Assembly (NCBI GenBank): GCA_003868215.1
Contig: QWDQ01000003.1
Coordinates: 310,001 to 374,000 of the forward strand
Direction of reading: 5' to 3'
DNA from: Pseudophaeomoniella oleicola
Lineage: Eukaryota; Ascomycota; Eurotiomycetes; Phaeomoniellales; Phaeomoniellaceae
DNA: 64,000 bases
Below are positions 10,042-21,114 of the stretch, piece after piece; the first letter of the stretch is position 1; each line of letters opens with the position of its first letter. The notes beneath the pieces were generated by a model. The model was not told the origin of the DNA. It searched no databases and worked only from the letters and a program-made list of their open reading frames with translations. The translations under genes were made by a program, and so were the position numbers.

Positions 10042-11574
10042 ATGTCGGACAGTTACCAGGGAATTCTTCGAATGTGCGACATGCCTGGATGCCAGACAGC
10101 AGCAGAGCGTAAATTTGGCAGCTGTTTGATATGTGCCCGCCATTTCTGTTTCCAGCACGCTCGTGCGAAACTTCATCCCTGCCCATCACAGGTACGCAAA
10201 TTCTTTATGGATTCAATTTCGTCAAGGCTTTTCGTTGAATTCGGTACGAAAGAACCCCTTGGGTCTCAACTGACGCAAGCTAGGAGAACGACTGGGATGC
10301 GTTTTGGGCCGCCTATGGTCCAATCTCTGGAAAAACGTTTATCTGCGTTGCTGTCTAAAATTGATGCGAAAGCCTTGTGCTCTATAGCAAGTCAGCATCG
10401 AGATGGCATACACTGTAAGATCCCAGCACTAGCTACATCTTTGGACGCCGAATCTCGCGTGAGACTGGTATCACGTCAGATGGGTGGACAAAATTTCCAT
10501 GTCGATGTGATCTTCGAAGACGGCGTAACGTGGATCGCAAGGATACAACAAGATCATCCCTTGATGGCGCCATCTCACGTGCGAGATTTGACCTTTCTCA
10601 GCGAAGCCTCAACCCTGAAGTTTCTTGCAGATGCTGCGGTCCCTTCTCCAACCATATTCCATTATGCGCTTGCTTCAAGTGACAACCCGGTTGGAATGTC
10701 GTTTATGCTTCTAGAGAAGATGGCTGGAACTCCTCTGGATTGGGCTACGACTACTGGAAGCCAACGAGCAAAGATTCTGAGCCAACTAGCAGATGCATAC
10801 CTAGAGCTTGAGAAGCACCCACTTCACTTGACTGGCTCTCTTTTCCCGGCTGGTTCGACAAGCCAAGTTGGGCCCTTTAGTCAGCTTGAACTCTTCGCGT
10901 CACCCGAAGAACCACTCGGTCCCTTTACAACATCCACGACCGCATATATATCCATGTTCCAGCGACAACTAAGCCTTCTCGCTACTCATCAATTCGCCAG
11001 TCTTCCAGTTGATCATTATCTCGCGTTCGGATGGAGACTAGAGGCAATCAGTGCAGTCAATTCGTCCACTGCTCATACGGGTCCTTTTTATTTAAAGCAT
11101 TACGATGACAAAGGAGACCATATACTCTTAGACGAGGATTACAATATTACGGGTATCATTGACTGGGAGTGGGCTTCTGCTGAGGTGAAAGAGTACGCAT
11201 TCAGTTCACCGTGTATGACGTGGGACATAGGCGATTATTACAATGGGTCGAATACACTGTCGAAGGCTGAGATGGAGTTTGCACAAATGTTTGAACGACG
11301 CGGGCGAAGGGATATCGCCGACATTGTCCGCAACGGGCGAAAGCTTCAGAGATTTCTCTTTTTCAACGGTGGCGGTATGTCGGCGGATATAGAGGAATTC
11401 GAGGCTTTGTTTCAGGGGGAGAGAGCCGCTATTGAGTCGACGCAAGATACCTCAGGGCAGTCGTATCAAGAGTGGCGACGTGAAGCCGTGGAAAAATATT
11501 ATAAAGGCGATGGTGTTCTTCAATCATTGCTTAGAACAGAGCGTGCCGGTTTATGTAACTTGAATAAGTGCTGA
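10042..11574 (+). CDS. AN1-type zinc finger fused to APH-family kinase
   Basis: As an uninterrupted frame this is 510 residues. Residues 11-47 carry Cys/His spacing like an AN1 finger (CDMPGC, CLICARHFC, QHARAKLHPC). From about residue 110 it resembles fungal aminoglycoside-phosphotransferase-like kinases: FEDGVTWIARI, LKFLADAAVPSP, MLLEKMAGTPLDW, a catalytic-loop-like KHYDDKGDHILLD and the Mg-binding IIDWEW. The substrate is unknown; antibiotic resistance should not be inferred. A textbook intron at 10192-10283 (GTACGC, CTGAC, GCTAG) would join the finger to ENDWDAFWAAY. That reads like the family linker but leaves the downstream frame one base out near 10317. The gene may therefore be damaged, mis-sequenced, or unspliced with an atypical linker. 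Confidence 0.75.
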   Translation: MSDSYQGILRMCDMPGCQTAAERKFGSCLICARHFCFQHARAKLHPCPSQVRKFFMDSISSRLFVEFGTKEPLGSQLTQARRTTGMRFGPPMVQSLEKRLSALLSKIDAKALCSIASQHRDGIHCKIPALATSLDAESRVRLVSRQMGGQNFHVDVIFEDGVTWIARIQQDHPLMAPSHVRDLTFLSEASTLKFLADAAVPSPTIFHYALASSDNPVGMSFMLLEKMAGTPLDWATTTGSQRAKILSQLADAYLELEKHPLHLTGSLFPAGSTSQVGPFSQLELFASPEEPLGPFTTSTTAYISMFQRQLSLLATHQFASLPVDHYLAFGWRLEAISAVNSSTAHTGPFYLKHYDDKGDHILLDEDYNITGIIDWEWASAEVKEYAFSSPCMTWDIGDYYNGSNTLSKAEMEFAQMFERRGRRDIADIVRNGRKLQRFLFFNGGGMSADIEEFEALFQGERAAIESTQDTSGQSYQEWRREAVEKYYKGDGVLQSLLRTERAGLCNLNKC

Positions 11575-12083
11575 AAAAGAAGAACGCAGACTCTGACAGC
11601 AGTCTATTTGCTTCGTGTACACACTCAATGACTTGTATCCTGACTCTTAACGGCCGTTTTGTAATTGGCAATGTTGACCCCACAATGCAGATTATTCTGC
11701 TGGCCGTGAGTCGTTCAAAACGTCGCACCATATAATCAATTACCATACTAGTACACCGCTTTCCTATCCTACTCGCCTACCCCTTATCCGTGGACCCTTG
11801 TTGCTCGTTTCATGTGGGGACAAATTGTTTGTACGGAGTACGAAGTTACAGCTTTCCCCTTGTCCAGCATGTGTACCACCTACAACAGCGCATTGCGCAC
11901 TCAGCGCTCATTGGATCACCTCGTGCTGGGTAAGATGATTTGAAGATACATACAGATGTTTGATTGATTTCACCTTTGAGAATGTTAGCGGATATATCGT
12001 ATCCCTAGAAGTCTACACGGCGCGGCTTCAACTTTTACTACTCCAACTTCCGCTCGCTTTAGGAGCCCACCGCTCTTTACACC
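11575..12083. other. Intergenic region
   Basis: About 500 bp between co-oriented genes. A minus-strand open frame at 11531-11746 has no recognisable feature. Presumed promoter of the following membrane protein gene. Confidence 0.55.
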
Positions 12084-13955
12084 ATGGCTCGACTTCGCAT
12101 CAGTACTCTGTTCGTTCTCTTCGGATTATGCTTGATATCCCTCCTTGTTTTTCTTTCAACCAGCTCAACTCCGCAGAAGGTGGTCAAGTCAGGAGAACCA
12201 AATGCGGCATCGAGCTTGATTGAAAAGCTACCGTCGTTCGATACCCCCAGCTTTCGATTCAACTTCTACACATCCGCTCACAAACCTCCTGAACAAAAAG
12301 ACAGCACAAGCGGGGACTCGAGGTGGTATAGTGATTGGAAATGGCTGAATCCTTTTTCGTCTTCGATCACCCTGGATGAAGACCGATCTGTTCTCCCACC
12401 TCTGCGGGAACGCACACCCATATATACATATTATGATACCACAATAGCAAGAGACAAAGAAACGAAAGAACTCGACCAGGCGTTGCTGCTCACATGGCGT
12501 CGAGCGTGGTGGGCTTTTGGGTTCAAACCGGTGATACTTGGGCCTGCTGATGCTCAAGCTAACCCTCTATACGAGGGGCTCCAGATACGCAATCTCCAGC
12601 CTTCTCTGGAGTTCGAATTTTCGAGATTCCTGGCATGGGGAAATATGGGGTCTGGGCTCCTTGCCAGTTACCATTGCTTTCCGATGGGCAAATACAATGA
12701 CGATCTTCTGGTGTTTCTTCGAAGAGGGGATTTTCCTGAGTTGGTCCGTTTTGAGAAGTTTGATGCAGGGCTTTTTGCCGGTCCAAAGAATCTCATGAAT
12801 GATGCGGTCAAGGACGCTATGGGTCATGCCGACCTGACTAAGGTTTCAGGTATCCTTGAAGCTATTCCGGGCGAACGTTTCAGGGTGGAAGAGGCATCAT
12901 CCATAGCGCATTACGATTCTGGAACTGTCACGTCAAAATATCCCTCACTTGCCGAGCAGCTTGTCAAAGCTCCGAACGCCGGTCGTCGGGCTCTGGCAGA
13001 GCTTATCAACGCCCATCTACATGTAACATGGCAGAATTCATTTCCCAAAGGCATCGTGATCTTGAAGCCATTGCCTAAACATACAACCGCGCTCGTTGAA
13101 CCCTCTTCACAACTTGCAGAGCTGCTTGGCGAATGCTCTCGGAGCCCAGCACCTGCATCATGTCCACCAAATCGTCCAGAGTGCTCGCCATGTGTTGCAA
13201 ACAGGATTTCGATTTCGACAAGAGCATTCTTCCGAAACATCTCTGATGAGTACACGATTGGTACGATACCACATCCACTGACGTTAACGATGCTCAACAA
13301 CCAGAGCGATACAATCACAGTTCCCCACATCCGACGCCATACAAAACGAGATATGTGGCTTACTGAAGTGACGCGGAACATCCTAGGCCTTAGTCGGGGG
13401 GGGCCCAGCCGCGTAGTCGGTCTTAAAGATGCTGTTGCGTCAGAGGTCAGTCTCGGACGCAGTCTTTGGTATACGGTTGAGCAGATGCCGGTCACTGCGT
13501 CTGCAGGCTCAGCGGACGGCCAAAAGAGTCATACTCTCCCCGAGGACTTTCTCTCTGAGCTTGACTGGTATTTTGGCTTTTCCATCCCTAGGGGATTTGC
13601 CTCTAAGGGAGAGTCACAAACGCCTGTGCCAGGCCCCGAGCGTCGACCAAAGGGCCAACCTGGTTTACCAGTGCCGAAGAAGAAGAGTTGGGATGTTGAT
13701 CCACCCACCGAAAAGGAATTGACACTCGAACTGGACATTCTTGAGAAATCCCGGAACGTGATCAAGAGCACAGACAGACGTACCAACCAGATCAAGACGG
13801 TGGTAGAGATGTGGAATCTAGCAGATACTGAAGCATGGCGTTTTGTCAAAGCGTGGCGGGCACGAAGTACGATGGAGAGGGCCAAATGGGAGGAGGAAGA
13901 GCATGGATACGGCGTTTCTCGGGCCGTTAAGGGATCTTCCCGGTGGTTCACCTAG
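12084..13955 (+). CDS. Conserved fungal type II membrane protein, possibly Golgi glycosyltransferase-like
   Basis: A 623-residue single-exon protein. Residues 7-26 form one hydrophobic segment after a short basic N-terminus, giving a type II signal-anchor topology with the bulk in the secretory lumen. A conserved-looking core contains PIYTYYDTT, LLLTWRRAWWAFGFKPVIL, LAWGNMGSGLLASYHCFPMG and DDLLVFLRR, reminiscent of secretory-pathway glycosyltransferases. I cannot assign a CAZy family. A Cys cluster (about residues 350-374) could form disulphides, and the last 90 residues are charged. The glycosyltransferase idea is inference from topology and the W/R/D-rich core only. Confidence 0.8.
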   Translation: MARLRISTLFVLFGLCLISLLVFLSTSSTPQKVVKSGEPNAASSLIEKLPSFDTPSFRFNFYTSAHKPPEQKDSTSGDSRWYSDWKWLNPFSSSITLDEDRSVLPPLRERTPIYTYYDTTIARDKETKELDQALLLTWRRAWWAFGFKPVILGPADAQANPLYEGLQIRNLQPSLEFEFSRFLAWGNMGSGLLASYHCFPMGKYNDDLLVFLRRGDFPELVRFEKFDAGLFAGPKNLMNDAVKDAMGHADLTKVSGILEAIPGERFRVEEASSIAHYDSGTVTSKYPSLAEQLVKAPNAGRRALAELINAHLHVTWQNSFPKGIVILKPLPKHTTALVEPSSQLAELLGECSRSPAPASCPPNRPECSPCVANRISISTRAFFRNISDEYTIGTIPHPLTLTMLNNQSDTITVPHIRRHTKRDMWLTEVTRNILGLSRGGPSRVVGLKDAVASEVSLGRSLWYTVEQMPVTASAGSADGQKSHTLPEDFLSELDWYFGFSIPRGFASKGESQTPVPGPERRPKGQPGLPVPKKKSWDVDPPTEKELTLELDILEKSRNVIKSTDRRTNQIKTVVEMWNLADTEAWRFVKAWRARSTMERAKWEEEEHGYGVSRAVKGSSRWFT

Positions 13956-14490
13956 GACACGGGACCGTGTACTTTTTGAGCACTTGTTTAGATAGGCAAT
14001 AGCAGCTGGCTATTTGTAAACCATTAGAAGTACTAAGGATAGTGGTGTTATGGAGACCTCAGCGCTCGTTGTATTAAGACGATATGAAGTAGGAGTTCTA
14101 TCTTGGGGCAACTTCATCACCGTGGATAATCATTGGTTTATACGACGTACATAGAGATCTAAAGATGAGATCCAACGCGGCATTCTCAATAATAATTGCT
14201 TAGCAAATGGATGATCGCCATTGTTGGCGCAGTCGGCCGCCTCCGAACCAGCGGCGAAGTCCATTGGCCAACAAGATGAGCTACGTGAAAGTCCAGAAGG
14301 TAATGAATGCATTTCATGGACCTAATTCGTGGGGTAGTGAAGAAAAAAAAAAGTATACAGAGCAACAGGGATCAGATTTGACCGGCAATACTAGAGATAC
14401 ACAACAGCGAAGGTATGTTCGATCCCCAGAGAAGAATGAATATTTCATGGAGAAAGGAAGAGTCTATCACGCACTTGGCGTCCTTGTACA

Positions 14491-14591
14491 TACGTAGTAG
14501 TAGTATTTAGGCGATAAGCGAAGATAGGGCGGGCACTGGGGCCTTATCATTGAAAGAAATCTTGTGCTACTACGTACTGTAGTACTACGTA
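14491..14591. repeat. Inverted repeat built from TACGTAGTA units
   Basis: TACGTAGTAG at 14491-14500 is the exact reverse complement of CTACTACGTA at 14567-14576, and TACTACGTA is repeated at 14583-14591. The roughly 100-bp unit could form a hairpin or be a MITE relic; it encloses three GATA sites. Confidence 0.5.
14512..14549. promoter_or_regulatory. Cluster of three HGATAR sites (candidate AreA/GATA-factor sites)
   Basis: CGATAA at 14512-14517, AGATAG at 14522-14527 and TTATCA (TGATAA on the other strand) at 14544-14549 lie within 38 bp, about 350-390 bp before the xanthine dehydrogenase start. In Aspergillus, purine catabolic genes including hxA are under AreA nitrogen control through HGATAR sites. 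I did not find a clear UaY half-site pair. The regulatory role is inference. Confidence 0.5.
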
Positions 14592-14901
14592 AAGCAGATC
14601 TTCCTCCCCACATCATTCACGGGCATCTAGATACGAACTATCTGCCCAATAGCGGGGCGTACATTGGCCATTTCTTTCATTTCTCTCCCATTGCTTTTTG
14701 CTGAGAGGCATTTCTGATCTGTATTATATTCATTCGCCCCAGTCCCTTTTTTCTGTTTGATACGTGCCTATATTGCAAGCGTCGTTTGTATGGTGTCGAA
14801 ATCCCTGGAACTTCACTAGGAACCATCTCATCGACAAAGACCGTCCAAGGGACTCTATATCATATTGCCCGGACACCTATCTAAGGCATCGGAGACAAGC
14901 C

Positions 14902-17900
14902 ATGGCCGCCGCACGGGTCGAGCCCGCGGTCGCTCCCAAGTCAATCAATGCCTTAGAGACCGTGACCGGCAACTATCAGGAGGCACTCCGATTCTATCTA
15001 AATGGCACCAAAGTAATCCTTGACGATGCGGATCCCGAGTCAACTCTGTTGGAGTACCTGAGGGGTGTCGGTCTGACCGGAACCAAGCTGGGTTGTGCTG
15101 AAGGTGGCTGCGGAGCATGCACCGTCGTTGTGTCTCAGTTGAACCCGACGACGGGAAAAGTATACCACGCTTCAGTCAATGCATGCCTGGCGCCGCTCGC
15201 CAGCGTCGATGGCAAACATGTCATCACCATTGAAGGAATTGGAGATGTGAAGAGACCGCATCCTGCTCAGCAGCGGATCGCAATGGCAAGCGGTAGCCAG
15301 TGCGGCTTTTGCACGCCCGGTATAGTGATGGTATGTCACCTAGCTCCAGCGCCACCCTCCTATTGCTAATGCTCCGGCAGAGTCTTTATGCGCTCCTAAG
15401 GAATTCTCCCCAGCCATCCGAGCATGACGTCGAGGAAAATTTCGATGGGAACTTATGCAGATGCACCGGATACAGGCCGATCCTGGACGCTGCTCAGAGC
15501 TTTTCAGTGGGGAAGAGTTGCGGCAAGTCCCTCGCCAATGGCGGAACAGGCTGCTGCATGGAGAATGGAGGTGGGTGCGGCAAGTCTACCGTCAATGGTG
15601 ACATGAATGGTGTACCGAACGGCACCGACAAGGAAAAGAAGTTCACTCCTCCAGCCTTTATCCATTACGACCCCTCGACGGAGCTCATCTTCCCACCCGC
15701 TCTCAGAAAGCATGAATTCCAACCATTAGCCTTTGGGAACAAAAGAAAGAAGTGGTTCAGACCTGTCACACTGCAGCAATTACTTGAAATTAAAGACGCC
15801 TTCCCGTCGGCGAAGATCATCGGTGGTAGCACCGAGACTCAGATTGAGGTCAAATTTAAAGCAATGCAGTACTCAGCGTCTGTCTACGTTGGAGATATCG
15901 CCGAGCTGAAGCAATACACCCTCCACGACGATTACCTTGAAATCGGTGGAAATGTGTCGTTGACAGATCTCGAGTCCATCTGTGATGAGGCCGTGAAACA
16001 CTACGGACCGAGCAAATCGCAGCCATTCAAAGCCATTCGAAAGGCTATCAGATATTTTGCCGGAAGACAAATTCGAAACGTTGGTACGCCAGCAGGTAAT
16101 CTGGCAACAGCATCGCCCATTTCTGATCTTAATCCTGTTTTCGTTGCAACCAACTCTCTTATGATTGCGAAGTCCTTGACTGAGACAACGGAAATTCCTA
16201 TGAGCACTTTCTTCAAGGGCTACAGGACCACCGCGTTACCACCTGATGCGATTATTGCAGCTATGAGGGTACCAGTGTCAAACCAGAAGGGTGAATATAT
16301 GCGTACGTATAAGCAAGCAAAACGAAAGGATGATGATATTGCGATCGTCAATGCGGCATTGCGGGTTCACCTAGACGATTCGAACGTTGTCGAAAGTGTC
16401 AATCTCGTATACGGGGGTATGGCGCCGACAACTATTGAAGCCAAGGAAGCATCTTCCTTTTTGAAGGGCAAGCGATTCGACGATTTGAAAACCCTGGAAG
16501 GTGTTATGAACGCTCTGGAGCACGACTTCGACCTGCGATTTGGCGTACCTGGTGGCATGGCCACTTATCGCAAGTCATTGGCCCTTGGATTCTTTTATCG
16601 CTTCTACCACGATGTCCTATCACATCTAGAAGCAGCGTCGACTAAGGCTGATGCTGAAGCGATCGAAGAAATTGAACGGGACATTTCATCTGGCAAGAAG
16701 GACCATGATGCTTCTATTGCGTATGCACAGAAAGTCGTTGGGAAATCTAACCCCCACGTTGCAGCCCTGCAGCAGTGTACTGGTCAGGCTCAGTATACTG
16801 ATGATATCCCGCTCCAACGCAATGAACTCTATGGCTGCCTTGTCTTATCAACGAAAGCTCATGCCAAACTTCTAAAAGTAGATCCGTCACCCGCTATGGA
16901 TATACCAGGTGTCCAGCTTTGGGTCGATCGCCACGACGTTGCGACGCCAGCAGCGAACTGGTGGGGCGCTCCAACTTGTGACGAAGTCTTCTTTGCTGAA
17001 GATGAAGTATTTACTGCAGGTCAACCAATTGGTATGATCCTTGCCAACACCGCCAGACAAGCCGAACTGGGTGCTCGGGCCGTTCGAGTTGTATACGAAG
17101 AGCTCCCGGCGATTTTCACAATTGAGGAAGCAATTGAAGCTGAAAGTTATTTTCAACATTATCGTTATATCAAGAACGGTGACACGGAGAAAGCTTTTGC
17201 TGAGGCGGATCACGTCTTCGAAGGCATCACTAGGATGGGCGGCCAAGAACATTTCTATCTCGAAACTAATGCGTGTGTTGCTATTCCCAAGCCTGAAGAA
17301 GGTGAAATGGAGATTTTCAGTAGCACACAGAATCCGAGCGAAACCCAGGCTTACGTCGCGCAAATCACCGGTGTGCAAGCGAATAAAATCGTTTCAAGGG
17401 TGAAACGTCTTGGTGGAGGGTTTGGTGGCAAAGAGACACGATCAATCCAACTGGCTGGCATCGTCGCAGCGGCTGCGAAGAAGGCACAACGCCCGGTGCG
17501 ATGCATGCTTAATCGTGACGAAGATATGATAACATCAGGCCAGAGACATCCATTCCTCGGCCGCTGGAAGGTTGCGGTCAGCAAAGAAGGCAAGTTACTT
17601 GCGCTGGACGCCGATGTCTTCAACAATGGTGGCTGGTCTCAAGATCTCTCCGCCGCCGTGGTCGACCGGGCTCTTTCTCATATTGATGGATGCTACAAGA
17701 TCCCAAATGTTTATGTCCGTGGTCGTATTTGCAAAACCAATACCGTCTCAAACTCTGCCTTCCGAGGTTTTGGAGGTCCTCAAGGTATGTTCATTGCTGA
17801 GCAGATGATGTCAGAGGTCGCAGACCAAATTGGCATACCAGTAGAGAAGTTCCGGGAGATGAACTTCTATGAGGCCAACGAAGAAACCCACTTCAATCAA

Positions 17901-19113
17901 CAGCTCCAAGACTGGCATGTGCCACTTATGTACAAACAAGTCATCGAAGAATCGAATTACTTTGAGCGCAAGAAGGCGGTCGAGGAATTCAATCGAACGC
18001 ACAAATGGCAGAAGAAAGGCATGGCTCTCATACCCACTAAATTCGGTATTTCTTTCACTGCGCTCTTCCTAAATCAGGCTGGTGCATTAGTCCACATCTA
18101 TCACGATGGCTCTGTCCTCGTAGCGCATGGAGGCACAGAGATGGGACAGGGTCTTCACACAAAGATGACTATGATTGCGGCTGAGGCCCTTGGTGTACCT
18201 TTGGAAAATGTCCATATATCCGAGACTTCCACGCAAACTGTTGCGAACACGTCTTCGACGGCAGCATCTGCGTCTTCGGATCTCAATGGCTACGCTATCT
18301 GGAATGCTTGTCAACAAATCAACGAGCGCTTGAAGCCATACAGGGAAAAGCTGGGACCAAATGCCACGATGAAGGATATAGCACATCACGCCTACTTTGA
18401 CCGTGTCAATCTATCCGCCAATGGTCACTACAAGACCCCCGAGATTGGTTACATTTGGGGTCCCTACCCGGATGATCCATCAAAGGAAAACACCGGCAAG
18501 ATGTTCTTTTATTTTACGCAGGGAGTCACAGCCGCCGAAGTGCTGATTGATACTTTGACTGGTGATTGGACACCAATTAGAACAGATATTAAAATGGACG
18601 TTGGAAGGAGCATCAACCCAGCGATTGACTACGGTCAAATCGAAGGAGCATATGTTCAAGGTCAAGGACTGTTCACTACCGAGGAAAGCCTGTGGCATCG
18701 TGCTAGTGGGTAAGTTGTGCAGTCCACCTTCGTTTCCTTTTCTCTTTGCTAACCTCTGTCCCAATAGCCAACTATTCACTCGTGGTCCTGGTGCCTACAA
18801 AATCCCCGGTTTCCGTGACATCCCGCAAGAATTCAACGTCTCTTTACTCAAGGACGTGACGTGGGAAAACCTACGCACGATCCAACGATCCCGCGGTGTC
18901 GGCGAACCGCCCTTGTTCATGGGCAGCGCTATGTTCTTCGCCATCCGTGACGCGCTCAAAGCAGCCAGGAAGGAGTGGGGCTGTGAAGACGTCTTGAGCT
19001 TGAGGAGTCCTGCGACCCCCGAGAGGATCAGGATCAGCTGCAAAGATCCGATCTTGGAGCGGGCAATGGTCACACCGAAGGAGGGAGAGAAGAGCTTTTT
19101 CGTCAGTATTTAA
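14902..19113 (+). CDS. hxA: Xanthine dehydrogenase (purine hydroxylase I)
   Basis: Exons 14902-15330, 15381-18709 and 18768-19113 encode 1367 residues, the normal size. Introns are 50 and 58 nt. The plant-type 2Fe-2S motif [14 protein letters not shown] is followed by the second cluster (CGFCTPG, then the [13 protein letters not shown] block after the first splice), a CO-dehydrogenase-type FAD domain ([32 protein letters not shown]), and the molybdopterin domain ([30 protein letters not shown]). GVGEPPLF near the C-terminus contains the glutamate acting as catalytic base in the family. It oxidises hypoxanthine to xanthine and urate with NAD+. A Gly/Asn/Cys-rich linker follows the Fe-S region. 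ATG 14902 is chosen because the Fe-S domain starts about 45 residues later; the upstream frame lacks similarity. Confidence 0.96.
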
Positions 19114-19514
19114 GAAAGAAAGAAAAAAAAGGAACAATGTGAGACGAAGACGAGGGGTGGTAAATGACCTAGATTTATTGAACTCAGAAATTTTTGTATA
19201 AATGATATCATTGCTTAGCTGAAGTCTTGTCCGTCTTGTATTCAACCATGATCATAGCTACGACTTTTACGTCTTTGGTTTTGTGAAACCTCCAGAGAGA
19301 GGAGAGGAAGAAGAGAAAAGCAAATTCTCTCTGTTGGTCGACATATGTAAAGAAAAGTAGTAGAGAAGAGGATGGTGTAAATATGAACACATGTTGTATC
19401 ATCGATCATCTTCCTTTCCTTCGCCGCCGTAGTCTTATCTATTCTGCTCTAACCTGACCTCTCTTCCCTCCCTGAACCCCCCATCCCATCCAATCCCGAT
19501 CATTATTATTATCG
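19114..19514. other. Convergent intergenic region
   Basis: 3' flanks of xanthine dehydrogenase and NR kinase. An AT-rich 3' UTR-like sequence follows the xanthine dehydrogenase stop. No gene seen. Confidence 0.6.
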
Positions 19515-20585
19515 TTATGATTCCAACAACCGTTCCACCCCAACCTCAACCCTCTCAACCCCCCACCTCAACACCTCCCCCATCCCCGCCTCCCCCTTCC
19601 CCGGCCCAATCTCAACCCCAAACCTCTCCGACACCTCGGGCCTGACATCCCCATGATCGACATCCCCCGCTTCGAACATCCAGGCGTGTTCGCGCACGTA
19701 ATTCGGCCAGACGACCTCGTCGACGTAGCCGTCGGGGTCCTTCCAGAAGCCTTCGAGCGTGACGTAGCCGGGGCGGGCGGAGCGGCGGGAGGAGGTGAGA
19801 GCGTAGGTGCAGCGGAGGAAGAGGTTGAGGTCGAGGTGGGTGGTGATGGTGGGGGGGAGGGAGGGGTTGGAGGGGTGGGAGTAGAGGAGGAAGCCTTCGA
19901 GGATGAAGATGGATAGGGAGAGGGAGGAGTAGTGGGGTTTTGGGTGCGGTGTGGATTCTGTTGTGGTAGAATCGTCGTGCTGCTGATCGTCTGCGAGTGA
20001 GGGGATCGTGAGCGATGAAAGCCATGCTCGCACCTGGGCTTTGGCGGATTCGATCTCGGATGGAGTAACGGGTACCGGACCCGTGTTGTTGAGGTCCTCT
20101 TTGCTATTCAGCGTCGGAGGTAAGCTTCCATTTTTGTGGATGTATGAGAGACTGGACTCGAGAAGTGTCAGGTCCAGAGATTCGGCGCAGTCCCAGTCCT
20201 GGAAGGTATGGCCGGCCGGAGTCTGGACCGTGGGGATCCTAGAGATGGAGGTACATATGTCAGACTGAAACCTATCTCAAGGGAAAAAAGGGAAGAATGA
20301 CAGCAATCCTTCTTTTCGCTTCTACATAGAACGGTCCCGGACATAGGCCTCATATATAGATAAATGAACCGGAAACGAGGATGTAAAACACAACCCGTCG
20401 ACTGAAACGTACTCTGTATCCGTCTTATAAAAGTCATCCTCATGTATCACAAACAACTTGATCGACCGGTTCCCCACGGACACGTTGTAAATATCTCGCA
20501 ACAGTCGAGCAAGCGTCGTCTTGCCCGAGGACGACGGGCCGGAGAGTCCAATGATGATCGTCTTCTTGAGGGTCTCTTCTGCCAT
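19515..20585 (-). CDS. NRK1: Nicotinamide riboside kinase
   Basis: Exons 20585-20413 and 20238-19515 encode 298 residues; the 174-nt intron (20239-20412) has a GTACGT donor and CTCTAG acceptor. A P-loop, GPSSSGKTT (16-24), is followed by HEDDFYKTD, whose acidic residues bind the riboside in the family, and after splicing by TEIP and QDWDC as in Nrk1. The product phosphorylates nicotinamide riboside (and usually nicotinic acid riboside) to mononucleotides for NAD salvage. An insertion of about 60 residues rich in Ser/Thr/Pro/His precedes FILEGFLLYSHP and the lid-like R-S-A-R-P-G-Y region. The C-terminal 60 residues are G/E/V-rich with strong GC bias. Confidence 0.9.
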
Positions 20586-21114
20586 CGTTGCCTGCTCTCG
20601 AGGAGATAAGTGTGCCGTTGGATATGCCTTGGCACTAAGTCACTTTGATCAAAAAGAAAAAAGAAACCTGTCCTAACGGTGAAACAACTATAAGAATATG
20701 GACAAACCTCCGAGTGTGAGATAGGAAGGGGAGTGTAGAGAAAGGTCGAAATGTTCGGATGTGTATTTGGTGGGTAGGATGTTGGGATGGAATATAATTA
20801 CTGTAATTCACGCTGGTTCGGAAACGATCCGAATTTCTTCGGATACTTGATGTTGATCGAGTGTTCCGTTTTCAGGAGGTACTACTATTATGACTATAGA
20901 CCATTTGCAGCGTAATACAGGATCTATCAAGGCAGGCGTTGAGTACAATAATGCCTCTGTGGTTAATCTCTTCTGTTATAGATTATGAATCTCAGTCAGA
21001 ACAGGCGGTACAGCGAAAGGAGGGCAAAAATGGGATTGATTACACAAATATCTATGCAATCTTTGCACCGTACGCCGATTCCATGCAGATATTTGTACAA
21101 AAGAAGTTCAAAGT
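20586..21114. other. Intergenic region: NRK1 upstream, AAA ATPase downstream
   Basis: About 530 bp between two minus-strand genes. It is A+T-rich with no recognised motifs. An open frame at 20939-21313 (+) overlaps the ATPase 3' end and is a shadow. Confidence 0.6.

Larger units (their letters stand above)
13956..14901. other. Intergenic region upstream of xanthine dehydrogenase
   Basis: Contains a 10-bp inverted repeat with a GATA-site cluster (listed separately) and an A10 run near 14343. An open frame at 14207-14497 has no recognisable domain. The presumed hxA-type promoter and leader lie here. Confidence 0.6.

Noticed and set aside
14405-14430. GTTCGATCCCC resembling a tRNA B box
   Set aside because: No A box at a fitting distance and no acceptor-stem pairing around it.
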